Shown here one piece after another: positions 52,677-61,590 of a stretch of 64,000 nucleotides of DNA. Numbering within the stretch: position 1 is the stretch's first letter; every line of letters starts with the position of its first letter. Both the position numbers and the translations under genes were made by a program. The stretch covers positions 1-64,000 of the forward strand of contig NZ_SWJE01000007.1 of NCBI RefSeq assembly GCF_005144415.1, in the 5' to 3' direction. The stretch comes from Trinickia terrae (lineage in GTDB: Bacteria > Pseudomonadota > Gammaproteobacteria > Burkholderiales > Burkholderiaceae). The notes beneath the pieces were generated by a model, which had not been told where the DNA came from, ran no database searches, and worked only from the letters and a program-made list of their open reading frames with translations.

Positions 52677-55600
52677 TGAAGCTGCGGGAAATCCTGGCGC
52701 TGGCCGAGGCGCGCGGCATCGCGCTATCGGCCAAAGAGGGACGCCTGTTTGCGAAGCCCACCGGCAGCCAACGTCTGGACGGCGAGTTCCGCACGATTCT
52801 GTCCGACCACAAGGCAGCACTCCTGGAGTGGCTCGAACGAGAGGCTCGCGGCGACAGCACGCTATCCGCGCTCATCGATGCGGCGCTCCCTTCGGATGCG
52901 CCCTCCGGGGCCGCATCGAGCACGCAGGCACGCCTCTGGTATCTGGAGCAGGTGCTGGGCGAGCGCTGCCCGTACAACGAGCAGCTGGAAATCGCGCTGC
53001 ATGGTGCGCTCGACACCGATGCGCTGCAGCGGGCGTTCGACGCGCTCGTGTCGCGCCATCAGGCATTGCGATCGCGCTTCGTGCAGGATGCGGAGGGCCT
53101 TGTCGTCCTGGAAACGGCGCAAGCCGCCACCGTGCCGATCGTGCTGGAAGACCTGTCGACGTACACCGGCGGCGACCTCGCGCAGGCCGTGGACGCCGTG
53201 TCGCTGGAAGAGGGGCGCCGGCGTTTCGAGCTCGCGCGCGAGCCGCTGGTCCGGCTCCGGCTGCTCCGGCTCGCGCCGGAGAACCATCTGCTGCTGATGA
53301 CACTTCATCACATCGTGATGGACGGGTCGTCGATGGCGATTCTTTACGACGAGCTCACCACGCTCTACAACGGGCGGGTGAGCGGCGCGCCTGCGCAGCT
53401 GCCGCCGCAGCCGATCGGCTACCTCGACTACGCGCGCTGCCTGGCGCGCTGGCAGCGCAGCGGCAATTGCAGCAAGTCGCTCGATGTCTGGGAAGCAAAG
53501 CTAGCCGGCTTGAGCGGACGCAAGACGGTGCCGCCGGACCACGAGCGCCAGGAAACGCCGGGCTTTCGAGGCGGCGTCGAACATTTCGAAGTGCCGCCGC
53601 AGTTGGGCCGGCAGCTTTCGCAGCTCGCGGGCTCGGAAGGCGCGACGCTGTACATGGCGCTGTTTGCTGCGTTCAAGATACTGCTTACCAGGTATACGGA
53701 CGAAACGGATCTGGCAGTCGCCACGCCCGTCGCCAACCGGCCGCATCCGGACCTCGAACGCGTGTTCGGCCTGTTTGCGAATACGCTCGTGATCCGGTCG
53801 GAGCTGGAGGCGGCAGGCAGCTTTCGCCAAGTGCTCGGAGTCGTCAGGCATTCGATACTCGAGGCATTCGAGCACCAGCACGTTCCGTTCGACCAGATCG
53901 TCGAGCGCATCAAGCCCGAGCGGGTCGGCCTGGCCATGCCCCTGACGCAGGTCATGTTCGTGATGCAGCCCGCCACGCGGCGTCTCGCGCTCGCCGGCCT
54001 CGAAGCCGAGGTGCGCGGCCCCAGGCACCTGGGGTACGCCAAGTTCGACCTGACGCTTTCGATGACCCGCTGCGCGAACGGCGCACTGTCCGGCCACTGC
54101 GAATACGACGCCGACCTGTACGAGGCAGCCACGATCAAGCGCTTCGTCTCGCAATACGTTGCGCTGCTGCAGTCCATCGTGGAGCGCCCCGACGAAGTGA
54201 TCGGCGCACTGCCGCTGACAAGCGAGCGCGAGCGGTCCGCCATGATGGCGGCGCACCGCGTGAACCATCCGCAGCACGAATTCGTATTCGACTTGTTCGA
54301 GCGCCAGGCGGCGCGCGCACCGGCACACGAAGCGATCGTCTGCAAGGAGCAGCGGGTGTCGTACGGCGATGCCCTGGCGACGATCAACAGGATCGCCAAC
54401 TTCCTCGCGCAGACCGGGCTGGAACCCGGCGCCCGGGTCGGGCTGCACCTGGAGAAATCGGCGCTCGCGGTGATGGCGCTGTTCGCCATCTGGAAGGCCG
54501 GCGCCGTCTACGTGCCGATCGATCCCGCGTTGCCGGACGAACGCGTGCGCTACTTGATCGACGATACCGGGATGACCGTCCTGCTGACCGGCTCGCCGTC
54601 GGCCGCCGCGCTGGCCGGCGAGAAGACCCGGACGATCGTGCTGGACGAATCGTGGGCCGCCATCGAAGCCCAGTCGCCGCTGTACGCGCATCCGCTGCCG
54701 CGAACGACGGAATCGCTCGCCTATATCCTCTACACCTCGGGCACCACCGGCAAACCCAAAGGCGTGATGGTCAGGCATCGAAGCGTGACCAACCTGGCAT
54801 TCGCCGCGGCGGCGACGCATGCCATCGATTCGCGCAGCCGTGTATTGCAGTTCACGTCGTTCAGCTTCGACCCATCGATCGAGCAAATCGTGACCACGCT
54901 GTGCCACGGAGGCACCGTGTTCCCGGTCTCCACGCATGACGTCGTGCCGGGCTCCGATCTCTCGGCGTTCATCCGCGATCATGCGATCACGCACGCCAAC
55001 CTGACTCCGTCGGCGTTGACGCTCATGCCGCACGAGGGCCTGCCCGAGCTGCGCTGCGTCATCTCGGGCGGGGAGCGCTGCACGCCGGCGCTCGTGGAGC
55101 GCTGGGGGCGCGGACGGCGCTTCCTGAACTGCTATGGGCCGACCGAGGCCACGGTCACCGCGACCGCGGCGCTCTGCGCGCCGGGCGACCGGCAGATCAC
55201 GATCGGCCGCCCGCTCGACAACGTCGAGTGCCATGTGTTCGACGCGAACCGCATGCCGGTCCCTCCCGGTGTGATCGGCGAGCTGTATATCGGCGGAGCA
55301 GGCGTGGCGGCCGGCTACTGGCAACGCCCCGATCTGACCGCGGCGAGCTTCGTCGCCGATCCGCTCGATCCGGCCGGCCGCTTGTATAAAACCGGCGACA
55401 TGGTGCGCCGCCTTGCGGACGGCCGGATCGCATTCGTCGGCCGCAAGGACGGCCAGGTCAAAATTCGCGGGCAACGGGTCGAGCTCGGCGAGATCGAAGC
55501 GGCGCTCGACGGCCTCGACGGCGTCGTCGACAGCCGCGTGGCCGTTCGCGACGTCCCTCAGCGCGGCGAAACCTTGTTGGCCTACGTGCTGTCGCCCAAC

Positions 55601-56914
55601 GGGATGCCGCTCGATACCGATGCGCTGCTCGCATCGCTCGAGGCGCGGCTTCCGCGCTACATGGTGCCTTCCGCCATCGTCGTCCTGCGCGAGTTCCCGC
55701 TTACGGTGACAGGAAAGATCGATAGCCGTGCCTTGCCGTTACCCGATTTCCGCGCAATGCCGAAGAAAGCAAAGGTCAGTGCGCCGAGCACCAGCACCGA
55801 AAAGCATGTCGCGGAAGTCTGGAAGGAGGTGCTGGGCCATGACGTGGACGATATCGACGCGGACTTCTTCAGGCTGGGCGGCCACTCGCTTGCCGCCGTC
55901 CGCCTGATCGCGGCGCTCAGGACTCGGCTCGGAACCGGACTGCCCCTGGCCACCATGTTGTCCGGGCCCACCGTCCGGCAGATCTCGAAGCATCTCGACT
56001 CCATGCGCGCGCCGCAGGACGAATGGACGCCGCTGCTGACACTGGAAGCCGGCGGCGGCCGGACGCCGGTATTCTGCGTGCACCCGGCCGGCGGCACTGT
56101 TTCCTGCTTCAAGCCGCTGGCCGCGACGCTCGCCGAGCGCGGACATCCTGTGTTCGGCTTTCAGCCGCGGGGTTTCGAGCCGGGCCAGATTCCGCAACGA
56201 TCGATCACGGAGATGGCGGCCTTCTATGTCGAGCATCTGCTCGCACAGCATCCGCAGGGCTCCTGCGTCCTGATCGGCTATTCGGCCGGTGGCGCCATCG
56301 CGCATGAAATGGCCCGGCAATTGACCGCGGCGAACCGACGCGTCGATCTCGTCGGTCTGATCGACACCTACCTGTTCGAACGCGACGAAACCATCGGCAA
56401 GGCCGACGAAACCGACTGGCTGCTGTGGTGGCTGAGCGACGGCATCCACGCCGCGCCAGGCTGGGATGAAGCCAAGGCCGCCGGCCGCCTGGCAGGCGTG
56501 CCTTTGGCAATGCGCCTGGAAACCGCTGTCGAATATGCCAAAGCGGCCGGCGCCTTCCCGCACGAGCTCGATCTCGAATCGATCCGGCGCATGATCGATA
56601 CCTACCGGCAGCATTGCACGGCGCTCGCGGGCTACCGGCCCAGCGCCTCACCGGCGCAGCGCCTGCTGTTGTTACGCGCAGCGGAGCGCACAGCCGGCCC
56701 GGCCGCACGCCAGCGAGGTCTCGCATGGCCCCGCCAGCCCGGCGATGCGCTGATCGAGCGCATCGTGCCGGGCCGGCACGAAACGATGCTGTCGCCGCCG
56801 CATGTCGGCAATGTCATCGACGTTCTCGCCGAATTCCTGGAGCCGGGCATGCCGCGGCACGCGGCGCTCGCGCACGTCGACGACGCGCTGTCGGCGTGCA
56901 CCTCCGATCAATAG
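52676..56914 (+). CDS. NRPS: TubC docking-C-A-PCP-TE
   Basis: 1412-aa synthetase. The first 55 residues (MKLREILALAEARGIALSAK) form a TubC-type N-terminal docking domain. The C domain at about 75-510 is intact, with HHIVMDG at 211-217. The A domain at about 535-1020 (A3 YTSGTTGKPKG at 686) has selectivity residues D-P-E-N-I-G-C-V-T-K; I recognise no standard code, though D-x-E-N recalls some basic or N-hydroxyornithine codes. PCP Ser1071 (GGHSLAA). TE with Ser1203 (GYSAGG) and His1368 (GRHETML). It accepts the Gly-malonyl chain, adds one residue and releases by hydrolysis or cyclisation. It is followed by the HpaB gene after 37 nt. Confidence 0.92.
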   Translation: MKLREILALAEARGIALSAKEGRLFAKPTGSQRLDGEFRTILSDHKAALLEWLEREARGDSTLSALIDAALPSDAPSGAASSTQARLWYLEQVLGERCPYNEQLEIALHGALDTDALQRAFDALVSRHQALRSRFVQDAEGLVVLETAQAATVPIVLEDLSTYTGGDLAQAVDAVSLEEGRRRFELAREPLVRLRLLRLAPENHLLLMTLHHIVMDGSSMAILYDELTTLYNGRVSGAPAQLPPQPIGYLDYARCLARWQRSGNCSKSLDVWEAKLAGLSGRKTVPPDHERQETPGFRGGVEHFEVPPQLGRQLSQLAGSEGATLYMALFAAFKILLTRYTDETDLAVATPVANRPHPDLERVFGLFANTLVIRSELEAAGSFRQVLGVVRHSILEAFEHQHVPFDQIVERIKPERVGLAMPLTQVMFVMQPATRRLALAGLEAEVRGPRHLGYAKFDLTLSMTRCANGALSGHCEYDADLYEAATIKRFVSQYVALLQSIVERPDEVIGALPLTSERERSAMMAAHRVNHPQHEFVFDLFERQAARAPAHEAIVCKEQRVSYGDALATINRIANFLAQTGLEPGARVGLHLEKSALAVMALFAIWKAGAVYVPIDPALPDERVRYLIDDTGMTVLLTGSPSAAALAGEKTRTIVLDESWAAIEAQSPLYAHPLPRTTESLAYILYTSGTTGKPKGVMVRHRSVTNLAFAAAATHAIDSRSRVLQFTSFSFDPSIEQIVTTLCHGGTVFPVSTHDVVPGSDLSAFIRDHAITHANLTPSALTLMPHEGLPELRCVISGGERCTPALVERWGRGRRFLNCYGPTEATVTATAALCAPGDRQITIGRPLDNVECHVFDANRMPVPPGVIGELYIGGAGVAAGYWQRPDLTAASFVADPLDPAGRLYKTGDMVRRLADGRIAFVGRKDGQVKIRGQRVELGEIEAALDGLDGVVDSRVAVRDVPQRGETLLAYVLSPNGMPLDTDALLASLEARLPRYMVPSAIVVLREFPLTVTGKIDSRALPLPDFRAMPKKAKVSAPSTSTEKHVAEVWKEVLGHDVDDIDADFFRLGGHSLAAVRLIAALRTRLGTGLPLATMLSGPTVRQISKHLDSMRAPQDEWTPLLTLEAGGGRTPVFCVHPAGGTVSCFKPLAATLAERGHPVFGFQPRGFEPGQIPQRSITEMAAFYVEHLLAQHPQGSCVLIGYSAGGAIAHEMARQLTAANRRVDLVGLIDTYLFERDETIGKADETDWLLWWLSDGIHAAPGWDEAKAAGRLAGVPLAMRLETAVEYAKAAGAFPHELDLESIRRMIDTYRQHCTALAGYRPSASPAQRLLLLRAAERTAGPAARQRGLAWPRQPGDALIERIVPGRHETMLSPPHVGNVIDVLAEFLEPGMPRHAALAHVDDALSACTSDQ

Positions 56915-56951
56915 GCTATCTACTTCGACCAATATCAAAAAGGATTCCACA

Positions 56952-58406
56952 ATGGGTGCAAGAAGGGGGCATGACGTTCTCGAAAGGCTCAGGTCGCGGC
57001 CCGCGCAGGTCTGGCACCGCGGTGTCCGCGTGCAAGACGTCACGACGGAACCGGGGCTGGCAAACGGCGTCCGCAGCCTCGCGGGGCTATACGACTACCA
57101 ATGGCAGCACGCGGACCTGATGCTCGAAACCGATCCGCGCACCGATCTGAAAGTGGCGCGTTCGTTTTCGATTCCGGCGTCCCAGGCCGAATTCGAGCGC
57201 GTCGGCGCAGCGTTGCTGTGCTCGTCGGAATACAGCATGGGAATGATGGGCCGCGAGCCGTCGTATCTGAATCGCGCGATGTCGGCCTATGCGGGCGCCG
57301 CCGAATTTTTCGGCAGCCGCGAGCGGGCCTACGGCGACAACGTCGCCCGCTATCACGCGTATCTGCGTTCGAACGATCTCTCGCTGACACACACGCTCCT
57401 GAATCCGCGGCCGAACCGGCTTGCGGGCCCGGCCCGGCAAGCCGATCCGCTGGTCGCAGCCCACGTGCACGAGGAGCGCGACGACGGGCTCGTGATACGG
57501 GGCGCGCGCATGCTCGCGACGCTGCCGTTATCGGACGAACTGATGGTGTTCCCTGCACGGCTCCCCGACGGCCCGGAGGAAAGCGCGCGCTACGCCTTCG
57601 CATTCGCCATTCCGACCGCCACCCCGGGTCTCAAATTCATCTGCCGGGACAGCGTCGATTATGGCTTCAGCGGGTTCGACCATCCGCTCGGCTCGCGATT
57701 CGAGGAGATGGATGCCGTGGTGATATTCGAGGACGTTTTCGTGCCGTGGGAACGGGTCTTCTGCTATCGCGACGTGAACATCTGCAACGCGATGGCGGTT
57801 CGTACCGGCGCGCTTGCGCAGATGGCGTACCAGGTCGTCTGCAAGAACATCGTCAAGACCGAATTCCTGCTCGGCCTCGCATCGATGATGGTGGACGGAT
57901 CGGGGCTGGAGAGTTTCCAGCACATCCACGAGAAGATCGCTGAAGTCTGGGTCAATCTCACCACGCTGAAGGCCTTCAAGCGGGCCAGCGAAGCCGATGC
58001 GCGCGCAAACGAATACGGCGTGGTGACGCCGTCATGGGACCCGCTCGACGCGGCGCGCAATCTGTATCCCCGCCTCTATCCGCGCATGGTCGAGATCATC
58101 CAGCAGATCGGCGCGAGCGGGCTGGTGGCGATGCCGACGCAGGCCGATCTCGAGGGGCCGCTCGGCGAGGAGATCCGCCACTACTACCAAGCTGCCCGTC
58201 TCGACGCGACCGAACGGATTCCGCTCTACCGGCTTGCGTGGGACGCCGCCGTTTCCGCATTCGGGTCGCGGCAGGTGCTTTACGAGCGATTCTTCTTCGG
58301 CGACCCGGTTCAGATGGCGAGCGCCGTCTTCAAGGACAAGGATCGCTCCGCATCGGTCGAAAAGGTTCGACGGCTGCTCGACGACTCTCATCAGGCCGGC
58401 CGCTGA
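56952..58406 (+). CDS. HpaB-family flavin-dependent monooxygenase
   Basis: 484-aa enzyme of the 4-hydroxyphenylacetate 3-hydroxylase (large-component) family. MGMMGREPSYLNRAMSAYAG is the N-terminal signature and NDLSLTHTLLNPRPNR the flavin/substrate loop block. FEEMDAVVIFEDVFVPWERV is the central strand-loop, and the C-terminal helical domain runs to ERFFFGDPVQMASAVF. Such enzymes need reduced FAD from a separate reductase; none is encoded in this cluster. In NRPS clusters they hydroxylate aromatic or carrier-bound substrates, so tailoring of the peptide-polyketide is likely. ATG 56952 follows an AAGGA purine stretch. Confidence 0.87.
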   Translation: MGARRGHDVLERLRSRPAQVWHRGVRVQDVTTEPGLANGVRSLAGLYDYQWQHADLMLETDPRTDLKVARSFSIPASQAEFERVGAALLCSSEYSMGMMGREPSYLNRAMSAYAGAAEFFGSRERAYGDNVARYHAYLRSNDLSLTHTLLNPRPNRLAGPARQADPLVAAHVHEERDDGLVIRGARMLATLPLSDELMVFPARLPDGPEESARYAFAFAIPTATPGLKFICRDSVDYGFSGFDHPLGSRFEEMDAVVIFEDVFVPWERVFCYRDVNICNAMAVRTGALAQMAYQVVCKNIVKTEFLLGLASMMVDGSGLESFQHIHEKIAEVWVNLTTLKAFKRASEADARANEYGVVTPSWDPLDAARNLYPRLYPRMVEIIQQIGASGLVAMPTQADLEGPLGEEIRHYYQAARLDATERIPLYRLAWDAAVSAFGSRQVLYERFFFGDPVQMASAVFKDKDRSASVEKVRRLLDDSHQAGR

Positions 58407-58478
58407 GCTGCTCCCGATCCGGCAGCCTGGAACATTTCCGCCAGGCTGTCGCCTATCCCATCCCAACGGCCCTATCTC

Positions 58479-59330
58479 ATGAATGCAACAGTGATCGACA
58501 TGCGCGAAGCGATGCATCCCGCGCACGTCAAGACACTCGGAACGGCCGCGCTGCGGCAGCAATACCTGGTGGAACAGGTGTTTGTCCCCGGCACGGTCAC
58601 GGCCGCTTATGCGCAAGAAGACCGGATGGTCTTCGGCGGAATCGTGCCGGACGGCGAAGCGCTGGAGCTGCCGCATGCACTGGCCGACGCGTGCGGAACC
58701 GGTTTTTTCCTGCAACGCCGCGAGCTCGGGCTGCTGAATTTCGGCGGACCAGCATGGGTCGACGCGGACGGCGTCCGGTTCGATATCGGCGAGCTCGATG
58801 CGCTATACCTCGGTGCGGGAACCCGGACTGCGCGCTTCGTCAGCCGCGACCCGCAACGCCCGGCGAAGCTCTACTATGTCAGCGCCGCGGCGCATCAGCC
58901 GTTTCCGGCCAGAAAGGTGGCGCGGGAGGAGGCCCTGTCCGTCAAGCGCGGCGACAGGAACGCCAGCAACTGCCGAACCGTCGTCAGGTACCTGGCTCCC
59001 GAGATCCTGCCGACGTGCGAGCTGGTGATGGGCATCGTGGCGCTCGACGAAGGCAACGTATGGAGCCCGCTGCCGACGCATCGTCACGCACGGCGCAGCG
59101 AGGTCTACTTCCACTACGGGCTCGAACCGGATGCGGCGGTCATTTTTCTGATCGGCGAACCCGACGAAACACGGCATATCATCGTGCGCAACGAACAGGC
59201 CGTGATCGTGCCGGGCTGGGCCATCCATTCTGGGGTGGGGACCTCCAGCCACGGCGTGGTGTGGGCAATGGCGGGGGAGAATCTGGATATCGGGGACATG
59301 GACTTCGTGCCGACGTCGCAGCTACGCTGA
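58479..59330 (+). CDS. KduI-like cupin isomerase within the biosynthetic cluster
   Basis: 283-aa bicupin matching 5-dehydro-4-deoxy-D-glucuronate isomerase (KduI) along its whole length: MREAMHPAHVKTLGTAALRQ at the start, FLQRRELGLLNFGGPAWVDA, CELVMGIVALDEGNVWSPLP, NEQAVIVPGWAIHSGVGTSS, GENLDIGDMDFVPTSQLR at the end. The metal ligands His201, His203, Glu208 and His250 keep the spacing of the E. coli set (196, 198, 203, 245). No pectin or uronate genes are near. Position between the monooxygenase and the exporter implies a ketol/enol isomerisation on the product or on a precursor; that is inference. Confidence 0.83.
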   Translation: MNATVIDMREAMHPAHVKTLGTAALRQQYLVEQVFVPGTVTAAYAQEDRMVFGGIVPDGEALELPHALADACGTGFFLQRRELGLLNFGGPAWVDADGVRFDIGELDALYLGAGTRTARFVSRDPQRPAKLYYVSAAAHQPFPARKVAREEALSVKRGDRNASNCRTVVRYLAPEILPTCELVMGIVALDEGNVWSPLPTHRHARRSEVYFHYGLEPDAAVIFLIGEPDETRHIIVRNEQAVIVPGWAIHSGVGTSSHGVVWAMAGENLDIGDMDFVPTSQLR

Positions 59331-59387
59331 TTCGAGGCGCCTCCTCTTGCCCGGCGCCCGCCAATCGAAAAAGCCAACGGAGAAGAA

Positions 59388-60791
59388 ATGAACCAAGGAC
59401 GTGACGCAGCATCGGTTGCGCGAATCCTGATTGCGGCGAGCTTCGCATCGTGCATCGTGCAGTTGGACCTCACGGTCGTCAACGTGGCGTTGCCGCGCCT
59501 CGCCGAGTATTTCAGCGCATCGATCGCGGGACTGCAGTGGGTCGTCGACGGTTACACGCTGGGCTTCGCGGTGCTGCTGCTGTCCGCCGGCGCGCTCGCC
59601 GACCGGCTCGGGGCAAAACGCATCTTCGTGTGCGGCTTCTGGGTTCTGGCGGCGACATCGCTCGCCGGCGTTTTCTCGCAGACGATCTGGCAGCTGAACG
59701 TGTTCCGGATCGCACAGGGGATCGCCGCAGCTTTGCTGCTGCCGACCTCGCTGACCCTGCTGCGCAAGTCGTGCGAGGGCGACGCCAAGCTGCTCGCACG
59801 TGCGCTCGGCATCTGGGCCGCGGTCGGCGGGGCGTCGCTGGCGGCAGGGCCGGTGGTCGGCGGCGCGCTGCTCTCGGCGGTCGGCTGGCGCGGCGTATTC
59901 CTGATCAACCTGCCGATTTGCGCCGTCGGCCTCATCGTCGCTTACCGAGGCATTCCGGCACAGTTGGACCAGGCGGGGTCGCGGCGGCTGGACCTCAAGG
60001 GGCAATGGCTGATCGTGCTTGCGCTGACGAGCCTGATCGGCGCGGCGATCGAGTATCGGCATCTCGGGTGGCGTCATCCGCTCGTCTGGGGCGGCGCGGG
60101 CGTTGCCATGCTGGCATCCTGTGCGTTCGTGCGGGTCGAACGGCGCGTCGAGTCCCCGATGCTTCCACTGACCTTGTTCCAGGATTCGCGATTCAGCAGC
60201 CCCGTCGTGTTCGGCTTTCTGATCAATGTGTCCTTTTCCGGCGTGCTTTTCGTTCTCAGCCTTTATCTGCAAAAGGCGCTCGGGTACTCGGCCGTGCATG
60301 CGGGCCTCGCCTTCCTGCCGCTGACGGCCACTTTCATCTTTGCGAATCTGGCCGGCGGCAAGATTGCGGCGCGCATCGGACCCCGCATGGTGATGATCGG
60401 CGGGGGGTTGATCGCGGGGGCCGGCTATGCCTCGTTGTCCTGGCTTGGCCAGGCGAGCAGCGTATGGCAGATGATCCCCGGCTTCGTGCTGATTCCCGCA
60501 GGCATGGGCGCGGCGGTCCCGGCCATGACGGCCATCCTGCTATCGGGCGTCGACAGCGCGTCTGCCGGCATCGCCTCCGCGGTCCTGAGCACGGCGCGCC
60601 AGGTCGGCAGCGCGCTCGGCGTGGCCGCGTTCGGCATCATGGTCGGGAACGGCCGGAGCGCCGACATTCTCAACGCCATGAAGCCGGTCATGCTGACTTC
60701 GGCGGCGCTGCTGCTGGCTGCGGCGCTGACGGCAGCCATGCTGGCGCCGGATCGAGAGGACGAGTTGGCCACCGCTCGAACCGGGACCTGA
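59388..60791 (+). CDS. DHA2-type MFS exporter (EmrB/QacA-like)
   Basis: 467-aa, about 14 membrane helices. Motifs: LDLTVVNVALPRLAEYFSAS (D1), WVVDGYTLGFAVLLLSAGAL, the loop 2-3 DRLGAKRIF and the motif-C-like GIWAAVGGASLAAGPVVGGA typical of drug/H+ antiporters. Last gene of the plus-strand cluster, 57 nt after the KduI-like gene; a likely efflux pump for the cluster's product and thus self-resistance. The C-terminus is short and charged (APDREDELATARTGT). Confidence 0.87.
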   Translation: MNQGRDAASVARILIAASFASCIVQLDLTVVNVALPRLAEYFSASIAGLQWVVDGYTLGFAVLLLSAGALADRLGAKRIFVCGFWVLAATSLAGVFSQTIWQLNVFRIAQGIAAALLLPTSLTLLRKSCEGDAKLLARALGIWAAVGGASLAAGPVVGGALLSAVGWRGVFLINLPICAVGLIVAYRGIPAQLDQAGSRRLDLKGQWLIVLALTSLIGAAIEYRHLGWRHPLVWGGAGVAMLASCAFVRVERRVESPMLPLTLFQDSRFSSPVVFGFLINVSFSGVLFVLSLYLQKALGYSAVHAGLAFLPLTATFIFANLAGGKIAARIGPRMVMIGGGLIAGAGYASLSWLGQASSVWQMIPGFVLIPAGMGAAVPAMTAILLSGVDSASAGIASAVLSTARQVGSALGVAAFGIMVGNGRSADILNAMKPVMLTSAALLLAAALTAAMLAPDREDELATARTGT

Positions 60792-60837
60792 CTGCAGGCA
60801 GCCGGCGATTTGCGAGAGCCAGGCATAGCCTCGTCCT

Positions 60838-61590
60838 TCAGCGTGCCAGCAGATCCTCCGCCCGGCACAGCCTTGCGCCCCACTCGTCGGCAAGCCGCGC
60901 ACAGCGCTCGAGCCTGAGCGCGCCCGATTCGAAATCGGCGACGATGATCTGATCCGCCGCTTCAGGCCGCGCCGGCCAATCGTGGCTGCGCCCGTCAGTG
61001 AGCACCCAGAGCCAGCGCGCCTGCGCAGGCTTCCTGCGTCTCGCGCGTTCGAGCAATTGCGCCGCGCGGCGCACGCCTGGGGCTAGCGGCGTGCCGCCGC
61101 CGCCGCCCACCGGCTCAAGCCAGCGTTCGTTCCACCAGCGCGGCACGAGCGGCCCGAAGCGCACGTCGGCGCGCGCGCCGCCGAAGCACACGAGCGCCAC
61201 CTCGGCACGCGTTCTCGCCGCCTGCTCGAAAAGCTCGAGCAGCAAGCCTTTCGCAAGCGCAAGGCGCTCGCCCCGCAGCATCGAGCCGGAGCAGTCGAGC
61301 ACGAAGCAATGCAGCACGCTTTCCCGCGCCGCTTCGCGCACGAAGCGCAAATGCTCCGCGCGCAGACCGCCGTCGCGCTTGGCGGCGAGCGTCAGCGGCC
61401 ATGCGATGCGCGTGCCCGCCGCGCCCTCGCGCGCGACGCTGCCGGCGCCCGCCAGCCATCGAAGACCGCTCGTCGAGCGAGCGGCGGCGCGCGTTCGATG
61501 GCTCAGCGTTTTTTTGGCGAATGGGCAGCCAGCGGAACGACGCCTTTGACCTTGGCGATTCCGGCCGGCTCGGGAGGCAGGTAGCCCCAA
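60838..61590 (-). CDS. vWA-domain cobaltochelatase accessory protein
   Basis: Up to 250 aa. The von Willebrand A domain shows a MIDAS motif (VLDCSGSMLRGE, DxSxS), with FGGARADVRFG and LTDGRSHDW as later metal/strand motifs. This corresponds to the C-terminal half of ChlD/BchD (or CobT) and partners the ATPase encoded just upstream. The start is uncertain: the ATG at 61590 overlaps the preceding gene by 88 nt and its first 30 residues look non-native, but no better start codon exists before residue about 60. Convergent with the exporter gene. Confidence 0.8.
   Translation of the reverse strand: MGLPASRAGRNRQGQRRRSAGCPFAKKTLSHRTRAAARSTSGLRWLAGAGSVAREGAAGTRIAWPLTLAAKRDGGLRAEHLRFVREAARESVLHCFVLDCSGSMLRGERLALAKGLLLELFEQAARTRAEVALVCFGGARADVRFGPLVPRWWNERWLEPVGGGGGTPLAPGVRRAAQLLERARRRKPAQARWLWVLTDGRSHDWPARPEAADQIIVADFESGALRLERCARLADEWGARLCRAEDLLAR

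Noticed and set aside
52676-52850. Reading the first 55 residues of the second NRPS as a truncated condensation domain
   Set aside because: The pattern MKLREILALAEARGIALSAK with a helix-strand layout fits a TubC docking domain, and a full C domain follows.
53501-55474. Open frame of 657 codons on the minus strand inside the second NRPS gene
   Set aside because: Antisense to the C and A domains, no recognisable domain, and codon use atypical of the neighbours.
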